Notes: a model not told the origin generated them from the letters alone. Numbered from the stretch's first letter, positions 6,624-14,905 are shown. The stretch: DNA of 44,302 nucleotides from Scatomorpha sp964535405 (GCA_964535405.1 CAZHUG010000013.1:1-44302), one strand, 5' to 3'. Made by a program: numbers and translations.

Positions 6624-9089
6624 ATGAATGATGCTTTCTTGGGAATTGATATACAAGGCTACGTAATTGATGGATATATAGGCGGAGGCGCTATAGGCAT
6701 AATATATCGCGCCCACAATGCTACTGTCGAAGATGATCGTGCAATAAAATTTATACCTATTGACGAGGGTTCATTAAGAGACGGTTGGGAAAATGAAATA
6801 ATTAAGGTTAATAAGCTAAAAAAGCATGATAGTGTTGTAAAATATCATGCTCACGATAAAATTCAAATTGAAGAAAAAAATTATTTATATATTATGTGGG
6901 ATTATATTGAAAATGATAGTTTGAAGTCTATGGTGGACAACCGACGCCTATCCGTTAATATGCTTGTTGATATTGTTGAATGTTGTTTACGTGTTTTACA
7001 TGCATGCTCGGCCGTTGGCATTGTCCACGCAGACTTACATAGTGGAAACGTTCTTATCGAGAAAGTTAATTTGCTTAATATCGACAATACATTCAGAAAA
7101 ATATGGGTAACTGATTTTGGTTATTTGACTCAATATTCTGGAAAAGATTATTTAGATGATTTTGATGGCTTAAACAGAATTATTCAAGAGTCGTTGAGAT
7201 CTATTAATTATAATCAACTTAATGGAGAAAATAAGAAAATATATAGTTTCTTAAAACATGAGTTTCCTAAGTACTTACTAGAAAGCAACCCGATAATGGG
7301 TGAATATGTCAGAAATGCAAGTGTTTTGCTTTCACTTATGAAATCAAAAATTAGTAGTATCAATGAAAAGAAAAGCGATGTGATAATTGGTGTTGGAGAT
7401 TTTTTAGCAGCCGAACATTTAGGCGATTATTTTGATGAGTGGAAAGCTTTATTTGTTCCCAAATTTATTGGTGTTGATGAAATAGTTAGTAGAAATATTA
7501 GTGTTTTAACTGGATTGCGTGGCTGTGGTAAAACTATGCTATTTAAGCGCTTATCCTCATATTTTAATTGCAAACTCGGAAGTTCCAATATTCCCGGTAG
7601 TGATGGGTTTTATGGTTTTTACCTTAATGCGAGAAATATTCCTGAAGCCTTCCCCTGGCTACCAGATAGTAAAAAAGAAGAAGCGCGTAATCAAGTTATT
7701 AACCACTTTAATCTCAGTTGGTGTGCTGAGGTGCTGAACTGGATTAAAGAAATAAGCAAAGTGGAGCAATACGATTTAACTTTTTTGAACCAGTTCTTTA
7801 AAAAATTCTATCCAAAATACTTTACATCCGGTAGTAATTTGCAAAGCATATACTATTTAATTGAGCTGATAAATAATGAAATAATTAGTTCTCGGCTCCA
7901 AAGCAGTTATCAGAGCAAAGACTGGCCTTTGGCGAGTTATGATTTTTTGGAATTGCTCGTTAAAGAAATCAAGACAAATATCCCTGAAACTGAAAAAAAG
8001 CCATTCTATTTTTTTCTCGACGACTATTCAACACCTATGGTTCGGGAAGCGACTCAAAAAATTCTTAATCCAGTAATTTTTAGACGATCAGCGGATGTAA
8101 TTTTTAAAGTTTCAACAGAAAGTGTGGAAAGTTTTGTGCCTGTTGGTTTAAATGGTAAATCTTTAGAAGAAAAAGCCGATTATACATTAATTGATTGTGG
8201 GACAATGACTCTGACAAAGAGCATTTCTTATATCAAAGACACTTTATCAGCTATTCTTAAACCTAGAATTGAGCGCCATCCTTTACTAAAAGGACGGTCT
8301 CTGAATCTAGAAAAGCTGCTTGGAAAAACTAGATTAAATAATGAAAGTATTGCTAAGACAATTATCGATGGCAAAGGATCGTACTACTATCAAGGATTAA
8401 CTATATTTTGCAACATTTGGTCGAGTGATGTGCGCGAAATGGTTAATATTCTTGCAGAAATGATAAGCAATGAAAGTGAAGATAATTTATCAAAAAAAAG
8501 CTTTCCAATAATTTCTGATAGCATACAACACGAGATATATGTGCAGATGGGTGGGCAGTACATGAGTCTGCTAAATGCTGCTACAAATCCTGAGACATAT
8601 AATCAAGACACCGACAGAGACCACGTATATGCAAGACATCTTGTTTCAATTGTCAAAGCTTTTCAGGAAATTGCTTCGTTCGAAATGAAAACCAAGACTT
8701 CGAAAAATCAAGATAGAATAACAATAAAAAAAGCTAGGAAAATAGAAATTACCAATTTAAATAACGAATTGCCGGATGATATTAGAGCGTATTATACGGG
8801 TTTAATAAGATACGGAATTTTTGTGCGTGATTACAGGGGTAAAAGTATCCGAGGCAAGGTCGTTCCGAGGCTGGTTTTAAGAGGCTTGCTTATACCCTAT
8901 TTTAAAATTACTTTTTCAAAGCGAGATAATATTTCAATGTCTTGGGACGATTTCACAGAGTTTCTTAGAAATCCAGACTCCTTTGCGGAGCAATGGAAAA
9001 AGAATGACAGCAACACATTGAAAAACAACAGCGATACTCAAACGGGCGAGAATGTTTATCAAATGTCACTTTTCACGGAGGCAAATTAA
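6624..9089 (+). CDS. Protein kinase fused to a P-loop ATPase
   Basis: 821 aa. Residues about 10-220 are a eukaryotic-like Ser/Thr kinase: Gly-rich loop GGGAIG (20-25), Lys42 in RAIK, catalytic loop HADLHSGN (135-142) and DFG at 164-166, so all catalytic residues are present. After a linker comes an AAA/STAND-like ATPase with Walker A GLRGCGKT (297-304) and a Walker B-like FFLDDYS near 461-468, where a probable sensor region follows. The C-terminal about 250 residues are not recognised. Kinase-ATPase fusions occur in several phage-defence systems (for example those with PglW-like kinases or STAND sensors), but I do not recognise this exact architecture. No signal peptide or membrane segment is seen, so it is cytoplasmic. 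Confidence 0.8.
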   Translation: MNDAFLGIDIQGYVIDGYIGGGAIGIIYRAHNATVEDDRAIKFIPIDEGSLRDGWENEIIKVNKLKKHDSVVKYHAHDKIQIEEKNYLYIMWDYIENDSLKSMVDNRRLSVNMLVDIVECCLRVLHACSAVGIVHADLHSGNVLIEKVNLLNIDNTFRKIWVTDFGYLTQYSGKDYLDDFDGLNRIIQESLRSINYNQLNGENKKIYSFLKHEFPKYLLESNPIMGEYVRNASVLLSLMKSKISSINEKKSDVIIGVGDFLAAEHLGDYFDEWKALFVPKFIGVDEIVSRNISVLTGLRGCGKTMLFKRLSSYFNCKLGSSNIPGSDGFYGFYLNARNIPEAFPWLPDSKKEEARNQVINHFNLSWCAEVLNWIKEISKVEQYDLTFLNQFFKKFYPKYFTSGSNLQSIYYLIELINNEIISSRLQSSYQSKDWPLASYDFLELLVKEIKTNIPETEKKPFYFFLDDYSTPMVREATQKILNPVIFRRSADVIFKVSTESVESFVPVGLNGKSLEEKADYTLIDCGTMTLTKSISYIKDTLSAILKPRIERHPLLKGRSLNLEKLLGKTRLNNESIAKTIIDGKGSYYYQGLTIFCNIWSSDVREMVNILAEMISNESEDNLSKKSFPIISDSIQHEIYVQMGGQYMSLLNAATNPETYNQDTDRDHVYARHLVSIVKAFQEIASFEMKTKTSKNQDRITIKKARKIEITNLNNELPDDIRAYYTGLIRYGIFVRDYRGKSIRGKVVPRLVLRGLLIPYFKITFSKRDNISMSWDDFTEFLRNPDSFAEQWKKNDSNTLKNNSDTQTGENVYQMSLFTEAN

Positions 9090-9090
9090 A

Positions 9091-10152
9091 ATGATTAGCT
9101 CAAATTTAATACCTCTAGTTGAACCCGTTGACTTTTCGTCATTTTCTATAAATAAATCGCGCTTACTAATAACTTCAGAGGGATTTGAGGAGCGATCCTT
9201 GAGCTTTCTTTCTCAGGAGCTTCCTAAATGCTTCGATAAAATAATAATTTCAAAATATTATCCGCTAAAAAAATCTAGGTATAATGAGCTCTTAAGTGTT
9301 ATTTACAAACATTACTCTAACGATGTAGTTCATGAGATAACGTTCAATAGAATTGAACCATTCCTATTTGAGATAGAAATGCAAGAGCATCTCGCTGAGT
9401 GTTCTTCGCAATTTGATGAGATCGTCTTAGATATTTCGGTTATGTCAAAATATATGATTATGCAAATAATGAGTTTACTCAAGGATTACTCCGGTGAACT
9501 CCGTGTAATATATACGGAGCCCATGCAGTATGCTCCATTAAAAGAAAGCGAGCTTCTTGAGGAGCAGACTAGTGCAACAGTTTTACCTTCTGTTGGTGTG
9601 CAAAATATTATTAGGACGCCATTACTAACTAGTTTGATAATGCAGCAAAGCCCTTCTATGCTTGTTACGTTTTTATCGTTTAATGAGCAGTTAATAAGGG
9701 CGCTACTATCAGAATGTAATCCCGCAAGATTGATGCTTATTAATGGAGTACCGCCCCATCTAGCTTGGCGAGAAGCTGCTATGAATGACATCCATAAAAA
9801 TATAATAAAAGAGTACTATCGTGATAATCAAACAGATAAAGACGGATTATTAGTGCGAAAATGCAGCACGTTGAATTACACCGAAACATTCGAACTTATA
9901 GCTGACATCTATAAAAAATTCGGTGAAGACTACCGCATAATTCTATCGCCTACAGGAAGTAAGATGCAAGCAATAGGTTGCGCATTAATAAAAAATTGTT
10001 GTGAAGATATTCATATAGAATATCCGACACCTGAGAGCTATTATGTTGACGGTTTCAGCAGCTCTGAAATTCGAGAAATACATCAAGTTTATTTCTCGAA
10101 TTTTCAAAGCCATATACAGTTGTTATCAGGTGAGTATTGCCTCAATGGGTAA
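9091..10152 (+). CDS. Unknown Rossmann-like protein of the defence-like operon
   Basis: 353 aa starting at ATG 9091, preceded by GGAGGCAAATTAAA with the G-rich part inside the end of the upstream gene; an upstream in-frame start at 9052 lies inside the kinase gene and has no such site. The N-terminal half alternates beta and alpha segments (LLITSEGFEERSL, KIIISKYYP, EIVLDISVMSK, LRVIYTEP). The C-terminal half contains IILSPTGSKMQAIGCALI, which resembles the glycine/threonine turn of nucleotide-binding CARF-type Rossmann domains. That similarity is by eye only. It might sense a nucleotide signal or be the effector. It is the last gene of the operon. Confidence 0.6.
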   Translation: MISSNLIPLVEPVDFSSFSINKSRLLITSEGFEERSLSFLSQELPKCFDKIIISKYYPLKKSRYNELLSVIYKHYSNDVVHEITFNRIEPFLFEIEMQEHLAECSSQFDEIVLDISVMSKYMIMQIMSLLKDYSGELRVIYTEPMQYAPLKESELLEEQTSATVLPSVGVQNIIRTPLLTSLIMQQSPSMLVTFLSFNEQLIRALLSECNPARLMLINGVPPHLAWREAAMNDIHKNIIKEYYRDNQTDKDGLLVRKCSTLNYTETFELIADIYKKFGEDYRIILSPTGSKMQAIGCALIKNCCEDIHIEYPTPESYYVDGFSSSEIREIHQVYFSNFQSHIQLLSGEYCLNG

Positions 10153-10506
10153 TTGTTTCATACAACTGACTTCCCACGGCTTTTAGCTTCCGTTTGAGGT
10201 CGCTCCAATGTCGGCGCGAATTGCCTATCTCAGACAAAACTTCCTAGACACGCATTGCTAATCCTTTTGTTCTTCATTTTAGCGCCATATGAATGCGCCT
10301 ATTATCAAATAATTGGATATTTAATGATTTTAACAACTGGCAGTGTACAGTTCCAGATTGAGATGGGATGGATCAGAATGGAAAGAATCCGTGCTATGAG
10401 ACCAAAATTTCACAATAAACTTATAAGGAGTCAGGCTAGGAGTGTATGTAATTCGTGATTCTGATGCCAACGCTGGCCTGACAATAAATTTTGTGAAATA
10501 TTGTGT
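10153..10506. other. Non-coding stretch after the operon
   Basis: I see no convincing gene, RNA or strong hairpin here. A short open frame at 10255-10458 lacks a ribosome site and a recognisable product. Base composition rises towards the chromosomal level from about 10170, marking the end of the AT-rich operon. Confidence 0.4.
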
Positions 10507-10698
10507 TTATACTGTATCTTTTGTAACCTGACGGGCAAGGTTAGTTAGATTGTTCTTCTCAAGTTTACCGGTAAGCTGTTTTTTAAACTCCGAATAATAT
10601 TTCCCCCAAATATCTTCGTGGCGCGAGAGTCTAATCAAATGTTCAGGTATTGAATCGGATAGCAGGATGAAACAACGGCAGATCACCTCATAGGCCAA
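10507..10698 (-). CDS. Small hypothetical or gene fragment
   Basis: 63 aa, overlapping the end of the DUF3991-type gene by 16 bases. Its sequence (SRHEDIWGKYYSEFKKQLTGK and LARQVTKDTV) is protein-like but not recognised. It may be the shifted tail of a once longer protein rather than a separate gene. Confidence 0.25.
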   Translation of the reverse strand: MAYEVICRCFILLSDSIPEHLIRLSRHEDIWGKYYSEFKKQLTGKLEKNNLTNLARQVTKDTV

Positions 10699-11222
10699 CG
10701 TATCAAATATGTTGATTCCTTCTGCCGCTTGCGAATGATGGGAAGCACCTCGTCAAAAATCCAACGCTCGAAACGCTCCGCAGCGGGGAGCTCGGAGCGA
10801 GCAATCAGGCGGTAGAGGTCACCCTCGGGGATGAAGTTGCGCTCCTGCACACCTCCGGCAGAAAGGGAGTCACGTTTGGGCGGGTAAAATGTCCACTTTT
10901 TCGGCGGTGGGGGCGCAAAGCTTTTACCGGGCAGAGATGACGAAAGTACAGGGGCAGCTCTCGAACCTAAAACGGCCTCAACTGCATTGTTAAACCTCAT
11001 GCCGCAAATCTTGGTGAGATAGTCAAGAGCGGAGCGACCGCCGATCTTACCACGATTCCAAATCCACTTGCCATTGGAGATGACAAGGCTACCGTGGCTG
11101 ACAGTTCGTGACTCACCGGGCGAGCGTGTCTCGGCCAGCTCGCCCGGATCACAGTTGCGCAGATAAGAGAGAGGATCGCTCTCCCGTGCCGCCGCAATCG
11201 GCTCATTGTTTACCCACGGCAT
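10683..11222 (-). CDS. DUF3991-like/antirepressor-tail chimeric protein
   Basis: 179 aa from the ATG at 11222, chosen because AGGGGTGAT lies just upstream. The first about 90 residues (DPLSYLRNCDPGEL, GKWIWNRGKIGGRSALDYL, GMRFNNAVEAVLG) match the DUF3991 zinc-finger-like domain that usually precedes a TOPRIM domain in proteins of conjugative elements. The TOPRIM domain is missing. The end (LYRLIARSELPAAERFERW, IFDEVLPIIRK) is instead the last helix of a BRO/phage antirepressor N-domain. The protein therefore looks like a fusion of two mobile-element gene fragments, probably non-functional in either original role. Confidence 0.55.
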   Translation of the reverse strand: MPWVNNEPIAAARESDPLSYLRNCDPGELAETRSPGESRTVSHGSLVISNGKWIWNRGKIGGRSALDYLTKICGMRFNNAVEAVLGSRAAPVLSSSLPGKSFAPPPPKKWTFYPPKRDSLSAGGVQERNFIPEGDLYRLIARSELPAAERFERWIFDEVLPIIRKRQKESTYLIRWPMR

Positions 11223-11412
11223 GGCATCACCCCTGCGTCTGTTGTACCGCCAGCCGCCACCTGTTGAACTGGAGCGCCTCCTGCCGGACATCCTCACAGC
11301 AGCAGACCTCAAGCGGACACGGCCGATCCTCGCCACCGTGTAGATATCGGGATATCCCCCCCGTTTTTTGCGTTGATGATATTCAGTTCAGTAATGTTTT
11401 CGCCGCTGTAGC

Positions 11413-11487
11413 ATGCCATTCATACGGCTGTGGAATGCCATTTGACCGGCTGTTGGTATGCCATTCATGCGGTTGACGGAATGCCAA
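11413..11487 (-). repeat. Right subterminal iterons, inner element
   Basis: ATGCCATT at 11413-11420, 11435-11442 and 11458-11465, and ATGCCAAT at 11480-11487, with periods 22, 23 and 22. It is the reverse complement of the left-end word AATGGCAT, so the left and right arrays point in opposite directions. Confidence 0.85.
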
Positions 11488-11586
11488 TCTTGTGGTAGAA
11501 ACGCCTCTATTTAAAAACTTACTGACTTTGATATGGTTTGCGAAGATTAATCTAAAAAAGCCTTGAAAACACTGTATTTATTGACT

Positions 11587-11671
11587 TTTGGGGGAGCGTT
11601 TCCGACCAGCCCGGCAGCGCGTCTGAATGGCATTCAGAAGGTCGGGAGTTCGATCCTCCTCGTCTCCACCA
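11587..11671 (+). other. attR of inner element: attP half-site plus 3' half of element-borne tRNA-Ala
   Basis: TTTTGGGGGAGCGTTTCCG then ACCAGCCCGGC is the right half-site; after AG at 11616-11617 the tRNA 3' part runs to CCA at 11669-11671: D-stem GCGC, anticodon arm TCTGA-ATGGCAT-TCAGA, T-stem GGGAG/CTCCT and acceptor CGTCTCC. These pair perfectly with 3032-3053. The 5' sequence before AG cannot form the tRNA, so this is not a functional gene by itself. Confidence 0.85.
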
Positions 11672-11679
11672 CAATCTGT

Positions 11680-11710
11680 CTAAAAACTCGCTAAATTAGC
11701 GAGTTTTTAG
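11680..11710. terminator. Terminator of the element-borne tRNA-Ala
   Basis: CTAAAAACTCGCTAA at 11680-11694 and its perfect complement at 11696-11710. It lies directly behind the tRNA 3' half, where the terminator of the outer element's tRNA should be. Confidence 0.7.
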
Positions 11711-11759
11711 CATTATATAGGCCTTTTATGCCTGTAATAATGATGGTAAAAGGATATTT

Positions 11760-12080
11760 CTATCCTTTCATTCCTTCTATGAGCGCGGGAACTCGGACGA
11801 GCGTTATCGCTCGCCTGAGATTGTACGCCAGTAAAGAGAGACCCATTTCGGCGCTTACTTTTTCTTTCCCTCTGCACAAGAAATGGTGCGCCCCGTGATA
11901 CATTTCACAGTTCCGAAGGGGTGCTCAACCGTACACATACGCTGCTTTAGCTTTGCCTTGTCCTCTCTGATGTGGAGAACAACTACCTTCGCCGCATAAT
12001 CCGTGCGATCCAGCGTGTGGTTGTAGGACTGATCCTCGCGTTTGCCGGTATCTGCTGTAATCTCTGACTGCACCGTACAT
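11760..12080 (-). pseudogene. IS1182-type transposase, C-terminal remnant
   Basis: The minus strand encodes LKQRMCTVEHPFGTVK followed, in a shifted frame, by KVSAEMGLSLLAYNLRRAI, the hallmark end of IS1182-family DDE transposases. At least one frameshift near 11870 and loss of the whole catalytic N-terminal part make it inactive. No terminal inverted repeats were identified. Confidence 0.7.
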
Positions 12081-12099
12081 TTTCACCGGCACACAGTCG

Positions 12100-12333
12100 G
12101 TGTCAGTGCCTAAACTCGGCAGTCTTACGATAACTGGATATAATAGCAAATTGGGCAACCGTTGCTTCGAGGACAAAAAAGAGCGTGAAGATGACAATGG
12201 GAATTATGTCGGATATTGTAAAGAATTGAACCTAAATTCGGATATTATGAGCAAAGAAAAATGGGCGGTTCATATTATCAACGCAAGAACAGCGAAAATG
12301 GTATCAAAGATTTTGGAGCTATTCCGCTTATAG
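12100..12333 (+). pseudogene. DUF1524 (GmrSD-type nuclease) C-terminal remnant
   Basis: LGSLTITGYNSKLGNRCFEDK followed by Leu/Ile-rich text and RTAKMVSKILEL fits the C-terminus of DUF262-DUF1524 proteins (GmrSD-like type IV restriction enzymes, typical words LTLTGYNSELSN). The His-containing catalytic part and the DUF262 domain are absent. It is a fragment left by the event that brought in the IS remnant next to it. Confidence 0.6.
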
Positions 12334-12366
12334 GATTATAATGCAGTACAAATGTTAGAAATAGGA

Positions 12367-12415
12367 ATTATAAAAAGGAAGGAGCATCGAAGCGATGCTC
12401 CTTCCTTTTTATAAT
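12367..12415. terminator. Long bidirectional terminator hairpin
   Basis: Perfect 23-bp arms 12367-12389 and 12393-12415 around an AAG loop, A-tract on the left and T-tract on the right, so it can stop transcription from either side. Confidence 0.8.
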
Positions 12416-12443
12416 TGACGCCAATTGGTTTTGGATGTATAAT
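12415..12443 (+). promoter_or_regulatory. Promoter of the 12481 gene
   Basis: TTGACG at 12415-12420, 17-base spacer, TATAAT at 12438-12443, directly behind the terminator hairpin. Confidence 0.7.
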
Positions 12444-12480
12444 ATTTATGTCGTAATAATTTTTCTTTGAGGTGATATCT

Positions 12481-12870
12481 GTGTCGTTTAATTTTAATTG
12501 GAATGCCGTTAGTGGGGGTGCTCCATATGTAACAATATCTACGATATCTATTGCGTTCAATAGTGTCTCCATAGGCAAGCTCGGAAATCCCGAAAGAGTA
12601 ATTGTTGGGTTTGATGAAGAACAATGTGCAATTGGTGTCAGGGCTTATTCCGGCGAACCAAATATAAAACCATACGATTTTGCAAATAAGGCGAAAAACG
12701 GATGGGTTCGCATTGGGTGCAGGGACTTTGTTAAGTATCTGAGTACCCTTACCGGAATCGAGTTTTATCCTGCCAAAAGGTATGTTGCGAGATTTGACGC
12801 ACAAGCACAGGTGCTATTTGTACTGGTGTGCGAATCATCCGAAAGCGAAACGAATCAAGAAGATGAATGA
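12481..12870 (+). CDS. Hypothetical protein of the outer element
   Basis: 129 aa from the GTG at 12481, chosen because GAGG sits 8 bases upstream; an in-frame GTG at 12472 is part of that ribosome site. No known family is recognised. The protein has no signal peptide or membrane segment and ends in an acidic tail (ESSESETNQEDE). Words such as VIVGFDEEQCAIGVRAYSG suggest a compact beta-rich fold. It has its own promoter and stops just before the promoter of the candidate ncRNA, so it is a separate transcription unit. Confidence 0.6.
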   Translation: MSFNFNWNAVSGGAPYVTISTISIAFNSVSIGKLGNPERVIVGFDEEQCAIGVRAYSGEPNIKPYDFANKAKNGWVRIGCRDFVKYLSTLTGIEFYPAKRYVARFDAQAQVLFVLVCESSESETNQEDE

Positions 12871-12897
12871 ACCAGAACAAGAACAGCACAAGAACGG

Positions 12898-12926
12898 TTG
12901 ACTTGCTGTGCGCTATTTGCTATAAT
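12898..12926 (+). promoter_or_regulatory. Strong promoter of the candidate ncRNA
   Basis: TTGACT at 12898-12903, 17-base spacer, TATAAT at 12921-12926. No start codon with a ribosome site occurs in the first 200 bases after it. Confidence 0.8.
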
Positions 12927-12932
12927 ACTATA

Positions 12933-13130
12933 TGAGAATCCCTGCAAAATGGAAAAAGGACTTCGAAAGGGTGCAACCTTCCAAAGTCCTTCGGCAGGGC
13001 AACCGCGAAATCCAGTTGCAACGTGCCTACATACACCACGTATCGTAACACAAATCTCGCCCAGTTGCAAGACCTGCCGCCCAAGAAAATCATGGGAGGT
13101 TAGTTGTCGAGCAACTGGGCTTCTGTTTTT
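12933..13130 (+). ncRNA. Candidate structured RNA or leader upstream of the DUF4417 gene
   Basis: About 198 nt from the expected start to a T-tract. CCCTGC (12940-12945) pairs with GCAGGG (12994-12999) around an inner hairpin with arms AAGGACTT and AAGTCCTT. GCCCAGTTGC (13059-13068) pairs perfectly with GCAACTGGGC (13111-13120), followed by TTCTGTTTTT, an intrinsic terminator. CCAGTTGCA also occurs at 13012-13020 and could pair with the same 3' arm, and a small hairpin AGTTG-TCGAG-CAACT can replace the terminator stem. This is either a stand-alone small RNA or a terminator-type switch ahead of the next gene. No known RNA class is recognised. Confidence 0.6.
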
Positions 13131-13167
13131 CAGTTCATATAATCTAAATTCATATGAGGTGATAAAC

Positions 13168-13815
13168 ATTTCAAACAGACGAGATAGACGCAGCAAAACG
13201 CTTCGTCAAGACCCTTTATTTATAAGGAACGAATACAATGGTGAATGTCTTTATGACATTCCGGGCTTAGCCAAATGTGAGGCAAAAGAGCGAAGCATAC
13301 AGTTGATATCATTTAAGAGCATCAAGGCTGATGATTTTTCCAATGTCGGCAAAGCTGTTCATTTCTTTATTGATGATGCAGATTGCAGGAGGGTATACAA
13401 TAATCCCAAGGCAAGTGTAAAGAAGTTGGCTCAATATCAATATGTATTGACACCCGACTTTAGTTTGTATCGGGATATGCCCATATGGATGCAAATTACA
13501 AATGTTGCTAAAAGCCGTTGGTGTGGAAGATATTGGCAAGACTTGGGCATTCCCGTAATTCCGACTGTTAGTTGGAGTACGAAACCAAGCTATGAGTTCG
13601 CTTTTTTAGGTTTAGCGCATGGAACAGCCGTTGCGGTGTCAACATTGGGTGTTCGTTCAGGCAAAATAGAGCGCGAATTGTTTCTTGCGGGATATGCAGA
13701 AATGATGGTTCAAATTGCGCCGGAGATGGTTTACTGTTATAGCAGACCGTTCCCAGAGATGGATGGAAATGTTGTGTGGATTGATTACCTTGAGACAACA
13801 AGGAGGGCAAGCTAA
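13168..13815 (+). CDS. DUF4417-family protein
   Basis: 215 aa if it begins at ATT 13168, which lies 8 bases after GAGG in the same context as the GTG start of the 12481 gene; no ATG is available, and a GTG at 13159 overlaps the ribosome site. The longer open frame upstream is the ncRNA region. The body (VHFFIDDADCRRVYNNP, YVLTPDFSLYRDMP, WCGRYWQDLGIPVIPTVSW) matches DUF4417, a family of phages and conjugative elements without known activity. Its stop overlaps the next start by one base, so the two genes are coupled. Confidence 0.7.
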   Translation: MSNRRDRRSKTLRQDPLFIRNEYNGECLYDIPGLAKCEAKERSIQLISFKSIKADDFSNVGKAVHFFIDDADCRRVYNNPKASVKKLAQYQYVLTPDFSLYRDMPIWMQITNVAKSRWCGRYWQDLGIPVIPTVSWSTKPSYEFAFLGLAHGTAVAVSTLGVRSGKIERELFLAGYAEMMVQIAPEMVYCYSRPFPEMDGNVVWIDYLETTRRAS

Positions 13816-14156
13816 TGGGCGGACGTGGAAGTAGTTCTGGAGCGGATTCTAGGCAAATTACTATGGATAGAGTATTGCTGATAAATGAAGTTGCAGAAAT
13901 CCGTGATATTGCGAATGGAATCAGAGCGTCAATTGAAGGGATAGGAGGTTCTTCTGGCGGAGTTCCTGTTTTGCACAAAAAACAGTGTTTTTGTTGTGAA
14001 GAGTTCTCCTTACCTGTGTTGTCTGAATACGAGGAATGTGCCGTTTGCGGATGGGTAGATGACCCCTATCAAAATAAGCACCCTGATAGTTTGAATGGAA
14101 AAAATCTGCTTTCCTTGAATGAGGCACGCAAGCAGTATTTCGAAAAAGACAATTGA
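13815..14156 (+). CDS. GGRGSSSG-tailed CPCC zinc-ribbon protein
   Basis: 113 aa. The N-terminus MGGRGSSSG is a signature often seen on mobile-element proteins. The C-terminal half is a CPCC-type cysteine domain: CFCCEEFSLP, then ECAVCGWVDDPYQ, followed by the usual LNEARKQYFE. The four cysteines probably hold zinc. It is coupled to the DUF4417 gene through TAATG. The family function is unknown; the pair probably acts together. Confidence 0.75.
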   Translation: MGGRGSSSGADSRQITMDRVLLINEVAEIRDIANGIRASIEGIGGSSGGVPVLHKKQCFCCEEFSLPVLSEYEECAVCGWVDDPYQNKHPDSLNGKNLLSLNEARKQYFEKDN

Positions 14157-14389
14157 CCAATTACTTTTTGCATGGGGAAGGCATCCATACTACAGAAGCC
14201 TTGACGAAAGACGAGAAACGGGAGCTTGTATACCTGCATCCAAAACCGAACAACATTTTTGCGCACTTCAGCTTGCAAAAATCAGTCCGCTTATCTGACG
14301 CAAAAGTTGTGTATACACACTACACCCCCGTTTTCCCCGTCAGCCGTGTCAGCAGGTATATCACACTACACCTTGTAAGTCTCCTATAG
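14153..14389 (+). CDS. Possible small ORF behind the CPCC gene
   Basis: 78 aa from a TTG that overlaps the CPCC stop. The first about 55 residues (ALTKDEKRELVYLHPKPNN) look protein-like, the rest does not. No separate ribosome site and no family match. It may be a remnant. Confidence 0.25.
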   Translation: MTNYFLHGEGIHTTEALTKDEKRELVYLHPKPNNIFAHFSLQKSVRLSDAKVVYTHYTPVFPVSRVSRYITLHLVSLL

Positions 14390-14423
14390 TTTTTATATTT
14401 GGTTGAGGTACAAATAAATAGCT

Positions 14424-14449
14424 AAAGCGCCGGATCATCCCGGCGCTTT
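14424..14449 (+). terminator. Terminator after the DUF4417-CPCC genes
   Basis: AAAGCGCCGG (14424-14433) and CCGGCGCTTT (14440-14449) followed by a run of T. Confidence 0.8.
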
Positions 14450-14544
14450 TTTTGTTTCGGCATTTTAGCAACTTCCTGCTCCTTCTCCAGCCCAAGCTGC
14501 TTCTCGCTGATTTTGAAATCAATCTCGATATGGTTATATTCGAG

Positions 14545-14905
14545 ATAAGGCAGGCCGCCTCGTCATATATGGCTCGGAAGACGCAACTGCCCGCTGGATT
14601 TTTAAGCGGCTATCTTGATGGCGACAGTCTGGATAAAATTGTGGACGGTTTCAAAGAGCAAAATTTTCCCTCTCTGACTGGAAAGCGCAGGTGGAACCGG
14701 GAGCCCAGCTCAAGCTTATATGCAATGAAAAGTATGCTGGCATCGTTTGCCTGCAAAAAACCATTGTACAGGACAAGTCAAAATTTAAATATGGTTTCAC
14801 AGTATGTATATCTATGAAAATACTCATCCATCGATTATTACTGCCGAGACCTATGTCCAGGCACAGATTATGCGGCTGGGACGCTCGAAGGTGATGCAGC
14901 ATGAT
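14545..14905 (+). pseudogene. Large serine recombinase remnant of the outer element
   Basis: Fragments in three frames reproduce the recombinase domain in order: DGDSLDKIVDGFKEQ and SLTGKRRW (about 14610-14690), LICNEKYAGIVCLQKTIV (about 14710-14770), then YENTHPSIITAETYVQAQ (14813 on). These match the usual NEKY-GDALLQKT and HPAIIS words of large serine recombinases. The catalytic domain is absent and frameshifts separate the pieces. It is likely the dead integrase of the outer element. About 150 bases after it hold no recognisable gene. Confidence 0.65.

Noticed and set aside
11413..11487. Evenly spaced 8-base words as a CRISPR array
   Set aside because: Repeats are only 8-11 bases with 14-base gaps that are themselves similar between the two arrays; no cas genes. 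They are element-end iterons.
12898..13167. Coding extension of the DUF4417 gene to 12898
   Set aside because: The extension begins inside the -35 box, has no ribosome site, and covers a hairpin-rich region ending in a terminator.
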